Of a stretch of DNA of 5,475 nucleotides, positions 1 through 5,475 are shown in pieces; position 1 is the stretch's first letter; every line of letters starts with the position of its first letter. The notes under the pieces are model-generated. The model was not told the origin of the DNA and searched no databases. It was given only the letters and a program-made list of their open reading frames with translations. This stretch comes from PHET01 sp038202795 (GTDB lineage Bacteria > Actinomycetota > Coriobacteriia > Anaerosomatales > PHET01), in contig JBBREQ010000130.1 of assembly GCA_038202795.1 (NCBI GenBank), forward strand, positions 1 through 5,475, written 5' to 3'. A program made the position numbers and the translations under genes.

Positions 1-1
1 G

Positions 2-3000
2 ACGCTGGCCGTACCGGGACTCGTGCGACCCGCACTCGTCGCCTCGGTCTTCCGAGCCAACCCGCGCCCACTGTTCGTGGTCGTGGCCGGAGCCGAGACG
101 GCGGAGCGCTTCTGGCGGCAGACCGCCGCGTTTCTCGGCAGAGACAGCGTACTGCTGCTTCCCGACCGATCAGATCTGCCCTGGGCGGTCGTAGCACCCG
201 ATGTCGCCGAGGTAGGCGCTCGTGCACGAGCACTGCATGCGTTGGAGAGTAACCGGCCCGTCGTGGTCGTCGCTGCCGCGCGTGCATTGCTGCGCTCCGT
301 GCCGCCTCAGGGCAGCCACAACGTCTACCGCCCGCTGGTGCTGGCCGCCGGAGAGTCCATCGATCTGGAGGAGTCCGCGGCCACACTCGCACGCATGGGC
401 TATGAGCGACGGGACGCGGCTGATGAGCCGGGGAGCTTTGCCGTCCAGGGCGGCATTCTCGACGTGTTTGGAGCAGGAAGTCAGCATCCGGTACGCGCGG
501 AGCTCTTCGGCGACGAGATCGAGACGCTCAAGCGCTACGTACCCGGCACCGGCCAGACCATCGGCGAAGCCGAGCCCGCCGAGATCTACCCCTGCCGCGA
601 GCTCGTGCTCTCAACCCGCGGAGCCGAGTCCGCCGAGCGTGCCCTGCGCGACCGCGCCCTCAAGGACCCGCTGCTCGCCCTCGAACTCGAGAAGCTGCGA
701 GAGGGCATCCCCTTCAACGGTGTCGAGCGCTACCTGCCGCTCCTCTACAAGCGAGGCGCTGCCCCCACCGAGTACCTGGGTTCCGACGTTCTCGTGGTGG
801 TCGCAGAACCCCGCTCGCTCTTCGACGACACCGTTCGCCGCCGAGAAGAACTCGAGGCTTCTGCCAAAGCCGTCAGCTACCGTTCGGTCGCTCCCGGTAA
901 GCCGGCTCTCGACGGGCTGTACCTGACGCCATCGCAGATCGATTTCGGTGAGCACCAGCGGTTGACACTGCTTTCGATGCTGCGCGCCGGCTCCGGCGTC
1001 GACGCCGAGCTGCTTGCGCGCAGACCCGAGGTCGGCGGAGGAGAAGAGAAGTTCGTGGGCGGCGTGCGCTCGCTCCTCTCGGCGGGCTTTGCTGTCGCGC
1101 TTGCCGTACCCGATCGCCGGACGCGCCGGCGCGTCAGCGACTTGCTGGCAGAGGCCGGCGTGCGGATCACGGAGGAGCGGGACGCCTCAGACGTCGCGCA
1201 CGAGCGTGTTGCGGCCCTCGAAGAGGGCGCTGTGGACATAGTCGATGTCGAGGTTCCGGCCGGGTTCGTCGTTCCCGATGCCCGGCTGGCAGTCGTGTCG
1301 ATCGACGACGTATACCCGCGATCGATGGTGCGCAGGCGCCGTCGCGAGATAGACCCTACTCGCGTGACGTTCTCATTTGTTCCGGGCGACTACGTCGTGC
1401 ATGCCACGCACGGAATCGCGCTCTTCCGCGACGTGGTTCGCCAGGAAGTGCTGGGCTCGCAGCGCGACTACCTGCTGCTCGAGTACGCCAAGGGTGACAA
1501 GCTGTTCGTGCCGGTGGAACAGATCGATCGCATCACGAAGTTCGTGGGACCCGACGGCGGAGCACCACGCATCACACGCCTGAACACCGCGGACTGGAGC
1601 AAGGCTACCGGCAAGGCCCGCAAGGCGGCCCGTCAGCTCGCGTTCGACTTGGTGGATCTCTACGCGCGTCGCTCAACGGTCACCGGCTACCCGTACAACG
1701 AGGACACGCCCTGGCAGATAGAGATGGAGGCGATGTTTCCCTACGTCGAGACTCCCGACCAGCTCGCGGCCATCGCCGACGTCAAGGCCGACATGGAGTC
1801 CGACAAGCCCATGGACCGGCTGGTCTGCGGCGACGTGGGCTACGGCAAGACCGAAGTCGCCATCCGCGCCGCGTTCAAGGCCGCCCAGGACGGCAAGCAG
1901 GTCATGGTGCTGTGCCCAACCACGATTCTCGCTCAGCAGCACTACACGAACTTCTCGGAGAGGTTCGAGCCCTTTGGTGTTCGAGTCGAAGTCATGAGTC
2001 GCTTCCGCACCGATTCGCAGCAACGGGTGGCTCTCGAAGGGTTCGCAGCCGGAGAGGTCGCTGTGCTGGTTGGTACGCACCGGCTCCTTTCGCGCGACGT
2101 CGCGCCCCGCGACCTGGGCCTCGTGGTCATCGACGAAGAGCAGCGATTCGGAGTCGAGAACAAAGAGCAGCTCAAGAACTTGCGCGAACAGGTCGACATC
2201 CTGACGCTGTCGGCCACCCCCATCCCGCGCACGCTGCAGATGTCGCTCTCGGGCGTGCGCGACATGTCGATCATCGACACGCCCCCCCCCAACCGGTTCC
2301 CCGTCAACGTACATGTGGGCGAGTGGGACGAGGACGTGGTCAGCGGTGCGGTGCGCAGGGAGCTGGAGCGCGGCGGGCAGGTCTACTACGTCTCCAACCG
2401 CGTGAAGACCATCGATGACGCGGTTCGCAGGGTGAGAGACGCCGCTCCCGAGGCGCGCATCGCCGTCGCTCACGGCCAGATGTCCGAGCGCGAGCTCGAG
2501 AAGGTCATGGAGCAGTTCGCGGCCAACGAGGCCGACGTGCTCGTCGCCACCACGATCATCGAGTCGGGTATCGACAACCCGCACTCCAACACGCTCATCA
2601 TCGAGGACTCGCAGCGGTTGGGGCTCGCACAGCTCTACCAGCTCAAGGGGCGCGTGGGACGCAGCCACGTCAAGGCGTACGCGTACTTCCTGTTTCCCCG
2701 GACCGCCGCGCTTACCGAGACCGCAATCGAACGGCTCGGTGCCATCAAGGAAAACGACGAGCTGGGTTCGGGAATCAAGATCGCGATGCGGGATCTCGAG
2801 ATCCGGGGAGCGGGCTCTCTGATCGGCGCCGAGCAGAGCGGTAACCTCTCGGCGGTGGGCTTCGACCTGTTCGCCGCGATGCTCATGGAAGCGGTCGCCG
2901 AGGCGCGCGGGGAGCCTGCGGTAGCGCATCCGGACATCCGTGTGGACCTGCCGCTTGCAGCCTTCATCCCCGAGGAGTACCTCGGCGACGTGGACGAGCG

Positions 3001-3376
3001 CGTCCGCTACTACCGCCGTCTGGCTGGCTCGCCCACCATCGAATCGGTGGACGCGGTCGCCGCCGAGCTGCGCGAGCGACACGGCGCTCTGCCGGAGCCT
3101 GCTCGCAACCTGGTCGACATAGCGCGCATCAAGGCGCTCGCTGCCGATGGGGGTATCACGTCGGTGGCGCTGGTGCGCCGCCGCCTGGTCGTTTCGCCGG
3201 TCGATCTCTCCGACGAACAGCGAGGACGGATGGCCGTTCTCGGTGCCGTCTTCCTCGATCGAAAGAAGGAACTTGCGATCCCACTCGAATATGGAGAGTC
3301 TGTGGCACACAAGGCTTTGGAGACACTCAGTGCTATATACTCACGGGAGTCCACACCCAGTTTTCAGGAGGAATGA
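2..3376 (+). CDS. mfd: Transcription-repair coupling factor Mfd (5' end outside window)
   Basis: Mfd is a cytoplasmic ATP-driven DNA translocase that removes stalled RNA polymerase and recruits UvrA to begin nucleotide excision repair. Residues are numbered from the GTG at 23. Visible domains are: a UvrB-like N-terminal module with GGILDVFG (143-150) and PVRAELFGDEIE (156-167); the RNA-polymerase-interacting domain from about 452, with DKLFVPVEQID (492-502); then the translocase motors with Walker A GDVGYGKT (603-610), PTTILAQQH (632-640), GTHRLL (684-689), DEEQ box (704-707), SATPIPRT (730-737), TTIIESGID (843-851) and QLYQLKGRVGRS (870-881). The TRG motif RGAGSLIG is at 928-935, and the C-terminal autoinhibitory-type domain lies around 969-1085. 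The frame stays open upstream to base 2, and those codons (T L A V P G L) match the family's usual 'GLPGS' region. GTG 23 is therefore probably internal, and the true start lies some tens of residues upstream. The visible 1117 residues compare with about 1150 usual. The stop is TGA, with no terminator before the next gene. Confidence 0.97.
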   Translation, partial: TLAVPGLVRPALVASVFRANPRPLFVVVAGAETAERFWRQTAAFLGRDSVLLLPDRSDLPWAVVAPDVAEVGARARALHALESNRPVVVVAAARALLRSVPPQGSHNVYRPLVLAAGESIDLEESAATLARMGYERRDAADEPGSFAVQGGILDVFGAGSQHPVRAELFGDEIETLKRYVPGTGQTIGEAEPAEIYPCRELVLSTRGAESAERALRDRALKDPLLALELEKLREGIPFNGVERYLPLLYKRGAAPTEYLGSDVLVVVAEPRSLFDDTVRRREELEASAKAVSYRSVAPGKPALDGLYLTPSQIDFGEHQRLTLLSMLRAGSGVDAELLARRPEVGGGEEKFVGGVRSLLSAGFAVALAVPDRRTRRRVSDLLAEAGVRITEERDASDVAHERVAALEEGAVDIVDVEVPAGFVVPDARLAVVSIDDVYPRSMVRRRRREIDPTRVTFSFVPGDYVVHATHGIALFRDVVRQEVLGSQRDYLLLEYAKGDKLFVPVEQIDRITKFVGPDGGAPRITRLNTADWSKATGKARKAARQLAFDLVDLYARRSTVTGYPYNEDTPWQIEMEAMFPYVETPDQLAAIADVKADMESDKPMDRLVCGDVGYGKTEVAIRAAFKAAQDGKQVMVLCPTTILAQQHYTNFSERFEPFGVRVEVMSRFRTDSQQRVALEGFAAGEVAVLVGTHRLLSRDVAPRDLGLVVIDEEQRFGVENKEQLKNLREQVDILTLSATPIPRTLQMSLSGVRDMSIIDTPPPNRFPVNVHVGEWDEDVVSGAVRRELERGGQVYYVSNRVKTIDDAVRRVRDAAPEARIAVAHGQMSERELEKVMEQFAANEADVLVATTIIESGIDNPHSNTLIIEDSQRLGLAQLYQLKGRVGRSHVKAYAYFLFPRTAALTETAIERLGAIKENDELGSGIKIAMRDLEIRGAGSLIGAEQSGNLSAVGFDLFAAMLMEAVAEARGEPAVAHPDIRVDLPLAAFIPEEYLGDVDERVRYYRRLAGSPTIESVDAVAAELRERHGALPEPARNLVDIARIKALAADGGITSVALVRRRLVVSPVDLSDEQRGRMAVLGAVFLDRKKELAIPLEYGESVAHKALETLSAIYSRESTPSFQEE
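2282..2290 (+). repeat. Nine-base C homopolymer in mfd
   Basis: Nine consecutive C residues encode three prolines (residues 754-756) just after the SATPIPRT translocase motif, where Mfd proteins usually have a Thr-Pro-Pro motif followed by variable residues and Arg. The tract is in frame in this sequence. CCC is used three times in a row although CCG would break the run. Confidence 0.9.
3331..3341 (+). promoter_or_regulatory. Possible extended -10 promoter element inside 3' end of mfd
   Basis: TGCTATATACT stands out in GC-rich surroundings. It can be read as an extended -10 (TG-N-TATATA) or as a -10 hexamer TATACT (3336-3341), which is 5 of 6 to the sigma-70/SigA consensus. I could not find a good -35 hexamer at 16-18 bp. 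A transcript from here would begin around 3348 and give a leader of roughly 30 nt before the isomerase gene, containing its AGGAGG site. The stretch also encodes the mfd C-terminus (A-I-Y-S) using ATA and TCA, codons little used elsewhere in the window. This is suggestive only. Confidence 0.22.
3366..3371 (+). promoter_or_regulatory. Ribosome binding site of the isomerase gene
   Basis: A perfect AGGAGG sits 9 nt before the ATG at 3381, and it lies inside the last codons of mfd (Q-E-E-stop). It decides the start: the reading frame itself is open well upstream into mfd, but only this ATG has a strong site and is followed directly by an export signal. An ATG at 3373, overlapping the mfd stop, is in a different frame. 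Ribosomes ending on mfd terminate about 5 nt from the new start, which favours translational coupling. Confidence 0.85.
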
Positions 3377-3380
3377 CCGG

Positions 3381-3449
3381 ATGAAGTCGCTCCGTATCGT
3401 ATTCGCCGTCGCCATCATGGCCGCTCTTGCCATCGGCACTGCAGGTTGC
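3381..3449 (+). other. Signal peptide region with atypical lipobox (residues 1-23 of the isomerase)
   Basis: The segment has a positively charged start (MKSLR), a hydrophobic core of about 13 residues (IVFAVAIMAALAI) and then G-T-A-G-C. Position +1 is Cys, -1 Gly and -2 Ala, as in lipoprotein signals, but -3 is Thr rather than the usual Leu/Val/Ile/Ala/Met. Signal peptidase II processing with lipidation of C23 is the best reading, supported by the family habit of being a lipoprotein. Signal peptidase I cleavage after A21 is an alternative. Confidence 0.7.
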
Positions 3450-4361
3450 ACGCCCGATAACGTCGCCGCCAAGGTGAACGGCGAAGCTATCACCATCGAT
3501 GAACTCACCGTCCAGGTGGATCAGCTCAAGAAGCAGTACCCGCAGATGTTCGAAGGCGCTGACGGTGAAGGCCGTCTGCTCGACTTCAAGCAGCGTCTGC
3601 TGGACAACCTCGTCAACCAGAAGCTCATCGAGCAGGCGGCCACTGAGCAGAAGATCGTGGTCACTGACGCCGATGTCAAAAAGCAGGTCGATCAGCTCAA
3701 GGCCGGCTTCAAGGATGATGCTCAGTTCCAGGCCGCGCTGAAGAGCGCCGGCATGGATGCCGAGGGACTGACCAAGCAGATCAAAGATCAGCTCGTCACG
3801 CAGAAACTCATAGAGAAGCTGTCCAAGAACACCAAGATCACCCCGGTCGAGATGCAGGCCTACTACGACAAGAACAAGGCGCAGTTCGAGCAGAAGGCCG
3901 CCAAGCGCGCGGAGCATATCCTGTTCAAGCCGGAGGATAAGAAGACCGCGCAGAAGGTACTGACAGAGCTCAAGAGCGGCGCGGACTTCTCGGCACTGGC
4001 CAAGAAGTACTCGGTCGACACCGCCACCGCGGCCAAAGGCGGCGATCTGGGCTGGCCCACGACACCGTACGTCGACGAGTTCGAGGCGGCCCTCAGGAAG
4101 CTCGACAAGGGCGACACCTCCCCGCTGGTCCAGACCCCTTATGGCTGGCATATCATCCGGGTCACCGAGACTCGCGAGGGTAGTCAGCAGAAGTTCGAAG
4201 AGGTCAAGGACCAGATCGACCAGATCCTTATCCAGCAGAAGCGCGCCGACGCGTATCAGAAGTTTCTCGATGGGCTCAAGAAGAAGGCCAAGATCGAGAT
4301 TCTGATCGACGAGCTCAAAGTCGGGTCCGGAGCTTCAACCACCGCGACGACGACCAAGTAG
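3381..4361 (+). CDS. Exported SurA/PrsA-like parvulin peptidyl-prolyl isomerase, probable lipoprotein
   Basis: This 326-residue protein should help exported proteins fold at the outer face of the membrane by cis-trans isomerisation of prolyl bonds. Residues 1-22 form a signal peptide: K2 and R5, then a hydrophobic run, ending GTAG before C23, the likely lipidated cysteine. Residues 28-42 (VAAKVNGEAITIDEL) are the standard opening of the SurA/PrsA N-terminal chaperone domain, which continues as Lys/Gln-rich helices to about 170. The parvulin domain spans about 176-264, with EHILF (178-182), SVD (211-213), GGDLGW (220-225) and TPYGWHII (252-259). H179, D213 and H257 fall where parvulins carry their His/Cys-or-Asp/His active-site residues, so isomerase activity is likely. 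A helical tail follows, ending in a Ser/Thr/Ala-rich, probably disordered segment (about 315-326). The gene begins 4 nt after mfd. Family membership is clear. Calling it PrsA in the strict Bacillus sense is less sure, so no symbol is given. Confidence 0.93.
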   Translation: MKSLRIVFAVAIMAALAIGTAGCTPDNVAAKVNGEAITIDELTVQVDQLKKQYPQMFEGADGEGRLLDFKQRLLDNLVNQKLIEQAATEQKIVVTDADVKKQVDQLKAGFKDDAQFQAALKSAGMDAEGLTKQIKDQLVTQKLIEKLSKNTKITPVEMQAYYDKNKAQFEQKAAKRAEHILFKPEDKKTAQKVLTELKSGADFSALAKKYSVDTATAAKGGDLGWPTTPYVDEFEAALRKLDKGDTSPLVQTPYGWHIIRVTETREGSQQKFEEVKDQIDQILIQQKRADAYQKFLDGLKKKAKIEILIDELKVGSGASTTATTTK

Positions 4362-4377
4362 TCACCGACGTAGCGAC

Positions 4378-4383
4378 GGGGGA
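4378..4383 (+). promoter_or_regulatory. Weak ribosome binding site of mazG
   Basis: The 25-nt gap between the isomerase gene and mazG holds a G-rich run, GGGGGA, only 3 nt before the GTG at 4387. It can pair partly with the 16S rRNA 3' end, but it is a poor match and closely spaced. No better start is seen: the MazG family consensus begins within about ten residues of this GTG. Short spacing and a GTG start suggest that translation leans on ribosomes arriving from the upstream gene. Confidence 0.4.
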
Positions 4384-4386
4384 CAG

Positions 4387-5172
4387 GTGGATCGCCCGGG
4401 ATTCGACGAGTTCGTCGAGCTGATCGCGCGGCTGCGGGCACCTGACGGGTGTCCGTGGGACCGCGAACAGACCCACCGCTCGATTGCCAAGAACATGGTG
4501 GAAGAGGCCTACGAGGCGGTCCACGCCATAGAGACCACAGATGTCGCCGGGCTCTGCGAGGAGCTCGGCGACGTGCTTCTGCAGGTGGTCCTGCACGCGC
4601 AGATCGCACGCGATGACGGCGAGTTCACCATCGATGATGTGGTGTCCGGGATAACCGAGAAGATCGTCCGGCGTCATCCGCACGTCTTTGGCGAGCAGGA
4701 GGCAGCCAGCTCCGCACTCGAAGTGCACCACGTGTGGGACCGCATCAAGCGTGCCGAGAAGTCCGATGCTGGCAAGGGGCTGCTCGATGATGTGCCGCGA
4801 GCGATGCCGGCGCTCCTGATGGCACAGACGATCTCGCGCAAGGCCGTTGCTGCAGGGTTCGAGTGGGAGTCGCTTGACGGCGTGATCGATAAGCTCAACG
4901 AAGAGGTAGCCGAGCTTGCTGAGACAGAACCGGGAAGCGATGCCGCTGCCGAGGAAATAGGAGACATCCTCTTCACGGTGGTGAACCTGGCCCGCAAGCA
5001 GGGTATCGATGCTGAGACGGCATTGCGCACGACGTGCGAGAAGTTCCGCAGTCGTTGGTCATCGATGGAGGAGTCCGCCGCGGGGGCGGCTAGGGAGATT
5101 GCGCACCACACGCTCGAAGAGCAAGAAGCGCTCTGGCAACAGGCCAAACAGAGGGAGAGAGCCCATGAGTAA
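4387..5172 (+). CDS. mazG: Nucleoside triphosphate pyrophosphohydrolase MazG
   Basis: MazG is a cytoplasmic, Mg2+-dependent enzyme that hydrolyses NTPs and dNTPs to the monophosphate and pyrophosphate. In E. coli it also limits ppGpp and aberrant nucleotides. The 261-residue product has the full two-domain (tandem MazG) layout of the E. coli type. Domain 1 carries LRAPDGCPWDREQTH (16-30), the acidic helix EEAYEA (39-44) and EELGD (58-62). A linker region with HPHVFG (97-102) and VWDRIK (116-121) follows. Domain 2 carries NEEVAEL (171-177) and EEIGDILF (189-196), the metal-binding E-E-x-x-E and E-x-x-D pattern, then KFRSRW (219-224) and EALWQQAK (247-254). Both domains retain the acidic residues. 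In E. coli, activity is assigned to the second domain, so that is inferred here. The GTG start places the conserved LIARLR motif at 12-17, as expected. The gene follows the isomerase by 25 nt and overlaps eno. Confidence 0.96.
   Translation: MDRPGFDEFVELIARLRAPDGCPWDREQTHRSIAKNMVEEAYEAVHAIETTDVAGLCEELGDVLLQVVLHAQIARDDGEFTIDDVVSGITEKIVRRHPHVFGEQEAASSALEVHHVWDRIKRAEKSDAGKGLLDDVPRAMPALLMAQTISRKAVAAGFEWESLDGVIDKLNEEVAELAETEPGSDAAAEEIGDILFTVVNLARKQGIDAETALRTTCEKFRSRWSSMEESAAGAAREIAHHTLEEQEALWQQAKQRERAHE
5152..5157 (+). promoter_or_regulatory. Ribosome binding site of eno, inside mazG
   Basis: AGGGAG, within a longer purine run GAGGGAGAGAG, lies 7 nt before the ATG at 5165 and inside the last codons of mazG. 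It supports this ATG as the eno start. Because the mazG stop (TAA at 5170-5172) falls just past the eno start codon, terminating ribosomes can re-initiate here. Confidence 0.75.
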
Positions 5173-5475
5173 CATCGTTGACGTCTACGCCCGCGAGATC
5201 CTTGATTCCCGCGGCAACCCGACCGTCGAGGTCGAGGTCGTGCTCGACGACGGGAGCTTCGGGCGCGCCGCAGTGCCCTCGGGCGCCTCGACGGGGGCCT
5301 TCGAAGCAGTGGAGCTTCGCGACGGCGACAAAGACCGCTATCTGGGCAAAGGAGTCCGCACGGCGGTCGACAACGTAAACGATGCCATCGCCGAGGAGGT
5401 CGTGGGCCTCGACGCCAGCGACCAGCGCTCGGTCGATGGGCTGCTCATCGAGCTGGACGGCACTCCCAACAAGGC
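5165..5475 (+). CDS. eno: Enolase, N-terminal part (3' end outside window)
   Basis: Enolase (2-phosphoglycerate dehydratase) converts 2-phosphoglycerate to phosphoenolpyruvate in glycolysis, is Mg2+-dependent and is cytoplasmic. The window contains 103 complete codons plus two bases of a GC-N alanine codon, out of roughly 425-430 in the family, so the catalytic barrel is not visible. The N-terminal domain is unmistakable: IVDVYAREILDSRGNPTVEV (4-23), then the mobile loop VPSGASTGAFEAVELRD (37-53) whose Ser (S42 here) contributes to Mg2+ binding when the active site closes, then LGKGVRTAVDNVN (60-72). The ATG start has a good ribosome binding site and gives the standard N-terminus (MSNIVDV). 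The gene overlaps mazG by 8 nt in another frame, so the two are probably translationally coupled. No frameshift or internal stop is seen in the visible part. Confidence 0.97.
   Translation, partial: MSNIVDVYAREILDSRGNPTVEVEVVLDDGSFGRAAVPSGASTGAFEAVELRDGDKDRYLGKGVRTAVDNVNDAIAEEVVGLDASDQRSVDGLLIELDGTPNK

Noticed and set aside
222..926. 234-codon open frame on the plus strand within mfd in another frame
   Set aside because: It is Ser/Arg/Pro-rich out-of-frame translation of conserved mfd sequence, with no domain.
1120..1135. Perfect 16-bp palindrome GACGCGCCGGCGCGTC in mfd
   Set aside because: It falls in a run of Arg codons (T-R-R-R-V). In GC-rich DNA a palindrome of this length is only mildly unusual over 5 kb, and it is not near a start, so it was not called an operator.
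2791..2804. Perfect 14-bp palindrome GGATCTCGAGATCC in mfd
   Set aside because: It is explained by the codons of the conserved R-D-L-E-I-R segment before the TRG motif, and its length is within chance expectation.
1673..3310. Long (545-codon) open frame on the minus strand opposite mfd
   Set aside because: It lies wholly antisense to the conserved translocase region. Its product is low-complexity in Arg, Asp, Val and Leu with no recognisable domain. Long antisense frames are expected opposite GC-biased codons.
3373..3376. ATGA stop/start overlap at the end of mfd
   Set aside because: The ATG at 3373 is not in the frame of the isomerase gene and opens no meaningful reading frame.
3147..3380. 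Extension of the isomerase gene upstream into mfd (78 more codons)
   Set aside because: The extra residues are out-of-frame mfd sequence. The ATG at 3381 has AGGAGG and is followed immediately by a signal peptide.
3333..4151. 272-codon open frame on the minus strand opposite the isomerase gene
   Set aside because: It is a Leu/Glu-rich shadow produced by the AAG/CAG-rich codons of the isomerase. I see no family motif or convincing ribosome binding site.
4362..4386. Possible terminator or regulatory site between the isomerase gene and mazG
   Set aside because: The 25-nt gap has no stable stem followed by a T-run. Only weak GTC/GAC pairing is possible.
4952..4972. Short inverted repeat GAGGA...TCCTC in mazG
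   Set aside because: A 5-bp stem with an 11-nt loop, no T-run, inside a conserved coding motif (EEIGDILF).

Overview
The window is an ordinary, tightly packed housekeeping segment of a high-GC bacterial chromosome. All four genes lie on the + strand with almost no intergenic DNA: mfd (its 5' end is outside the window), a SurA/PrsA-type peptidyl-prolyl isomerase with an export signal, mazG, and the first 103 complete codons of eno (the rest is outside the window). I see no RNA gene, mobile element, CRISPR array or long intergenic gap. The longest non-coding stretch is 25 bases, between the isomerase gene and mazG.

Organism. Strong G/C preference at third codon positions, a GTG start for mazG and a run of mfd, lipoprotein-type isomerase, mazG and eno suggest an actinobacterium. 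From memory, Mycobacterium tuberculosis has mfd, mazG, a lipoprotein gene, eno and then a divIC-like gene in similar order, while several Firmicutes have a PrsA-like isomerase just after mfd. The mixture seen here would fit an early-branching, Coriobacteriia-like lineage. This is inference; nothing in the window fixes the taxon.

Layout. Bases 2-3376 are mfd. After 4 nt the isomerase gene runs from 3381 to 4361, with a perfect AGGAGG ribosome binding site placed inside the last codons of mfd. After 25 nt, mazG runs from a GTG at 4387 to 5172. The eno ATG at 5165 overlaps the end of mazG by 8 nt. Spacing and overlaps point to one transcriptional unit, possibly reinforced by a weak AT-rich promoter-like site near the end of mfd (3331-3341).

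Roles. Mfd couples stalled transcription to nucleotide excision repair. MazG hydrolyses (often aberrant) NTPs and so protects nucleic acid pools. The isomerase folds exported proteins at the outer face of the membrane. Enolase is central glycolysis. The set reads as a growth-linked operon rather than a dedicated pathway. I found no evidence of a previously undescribed system. The findings are modest: a 9-base C tract in mfd, a non-canonical lipobox, a possible internal promoter and a few family-level residue departures.
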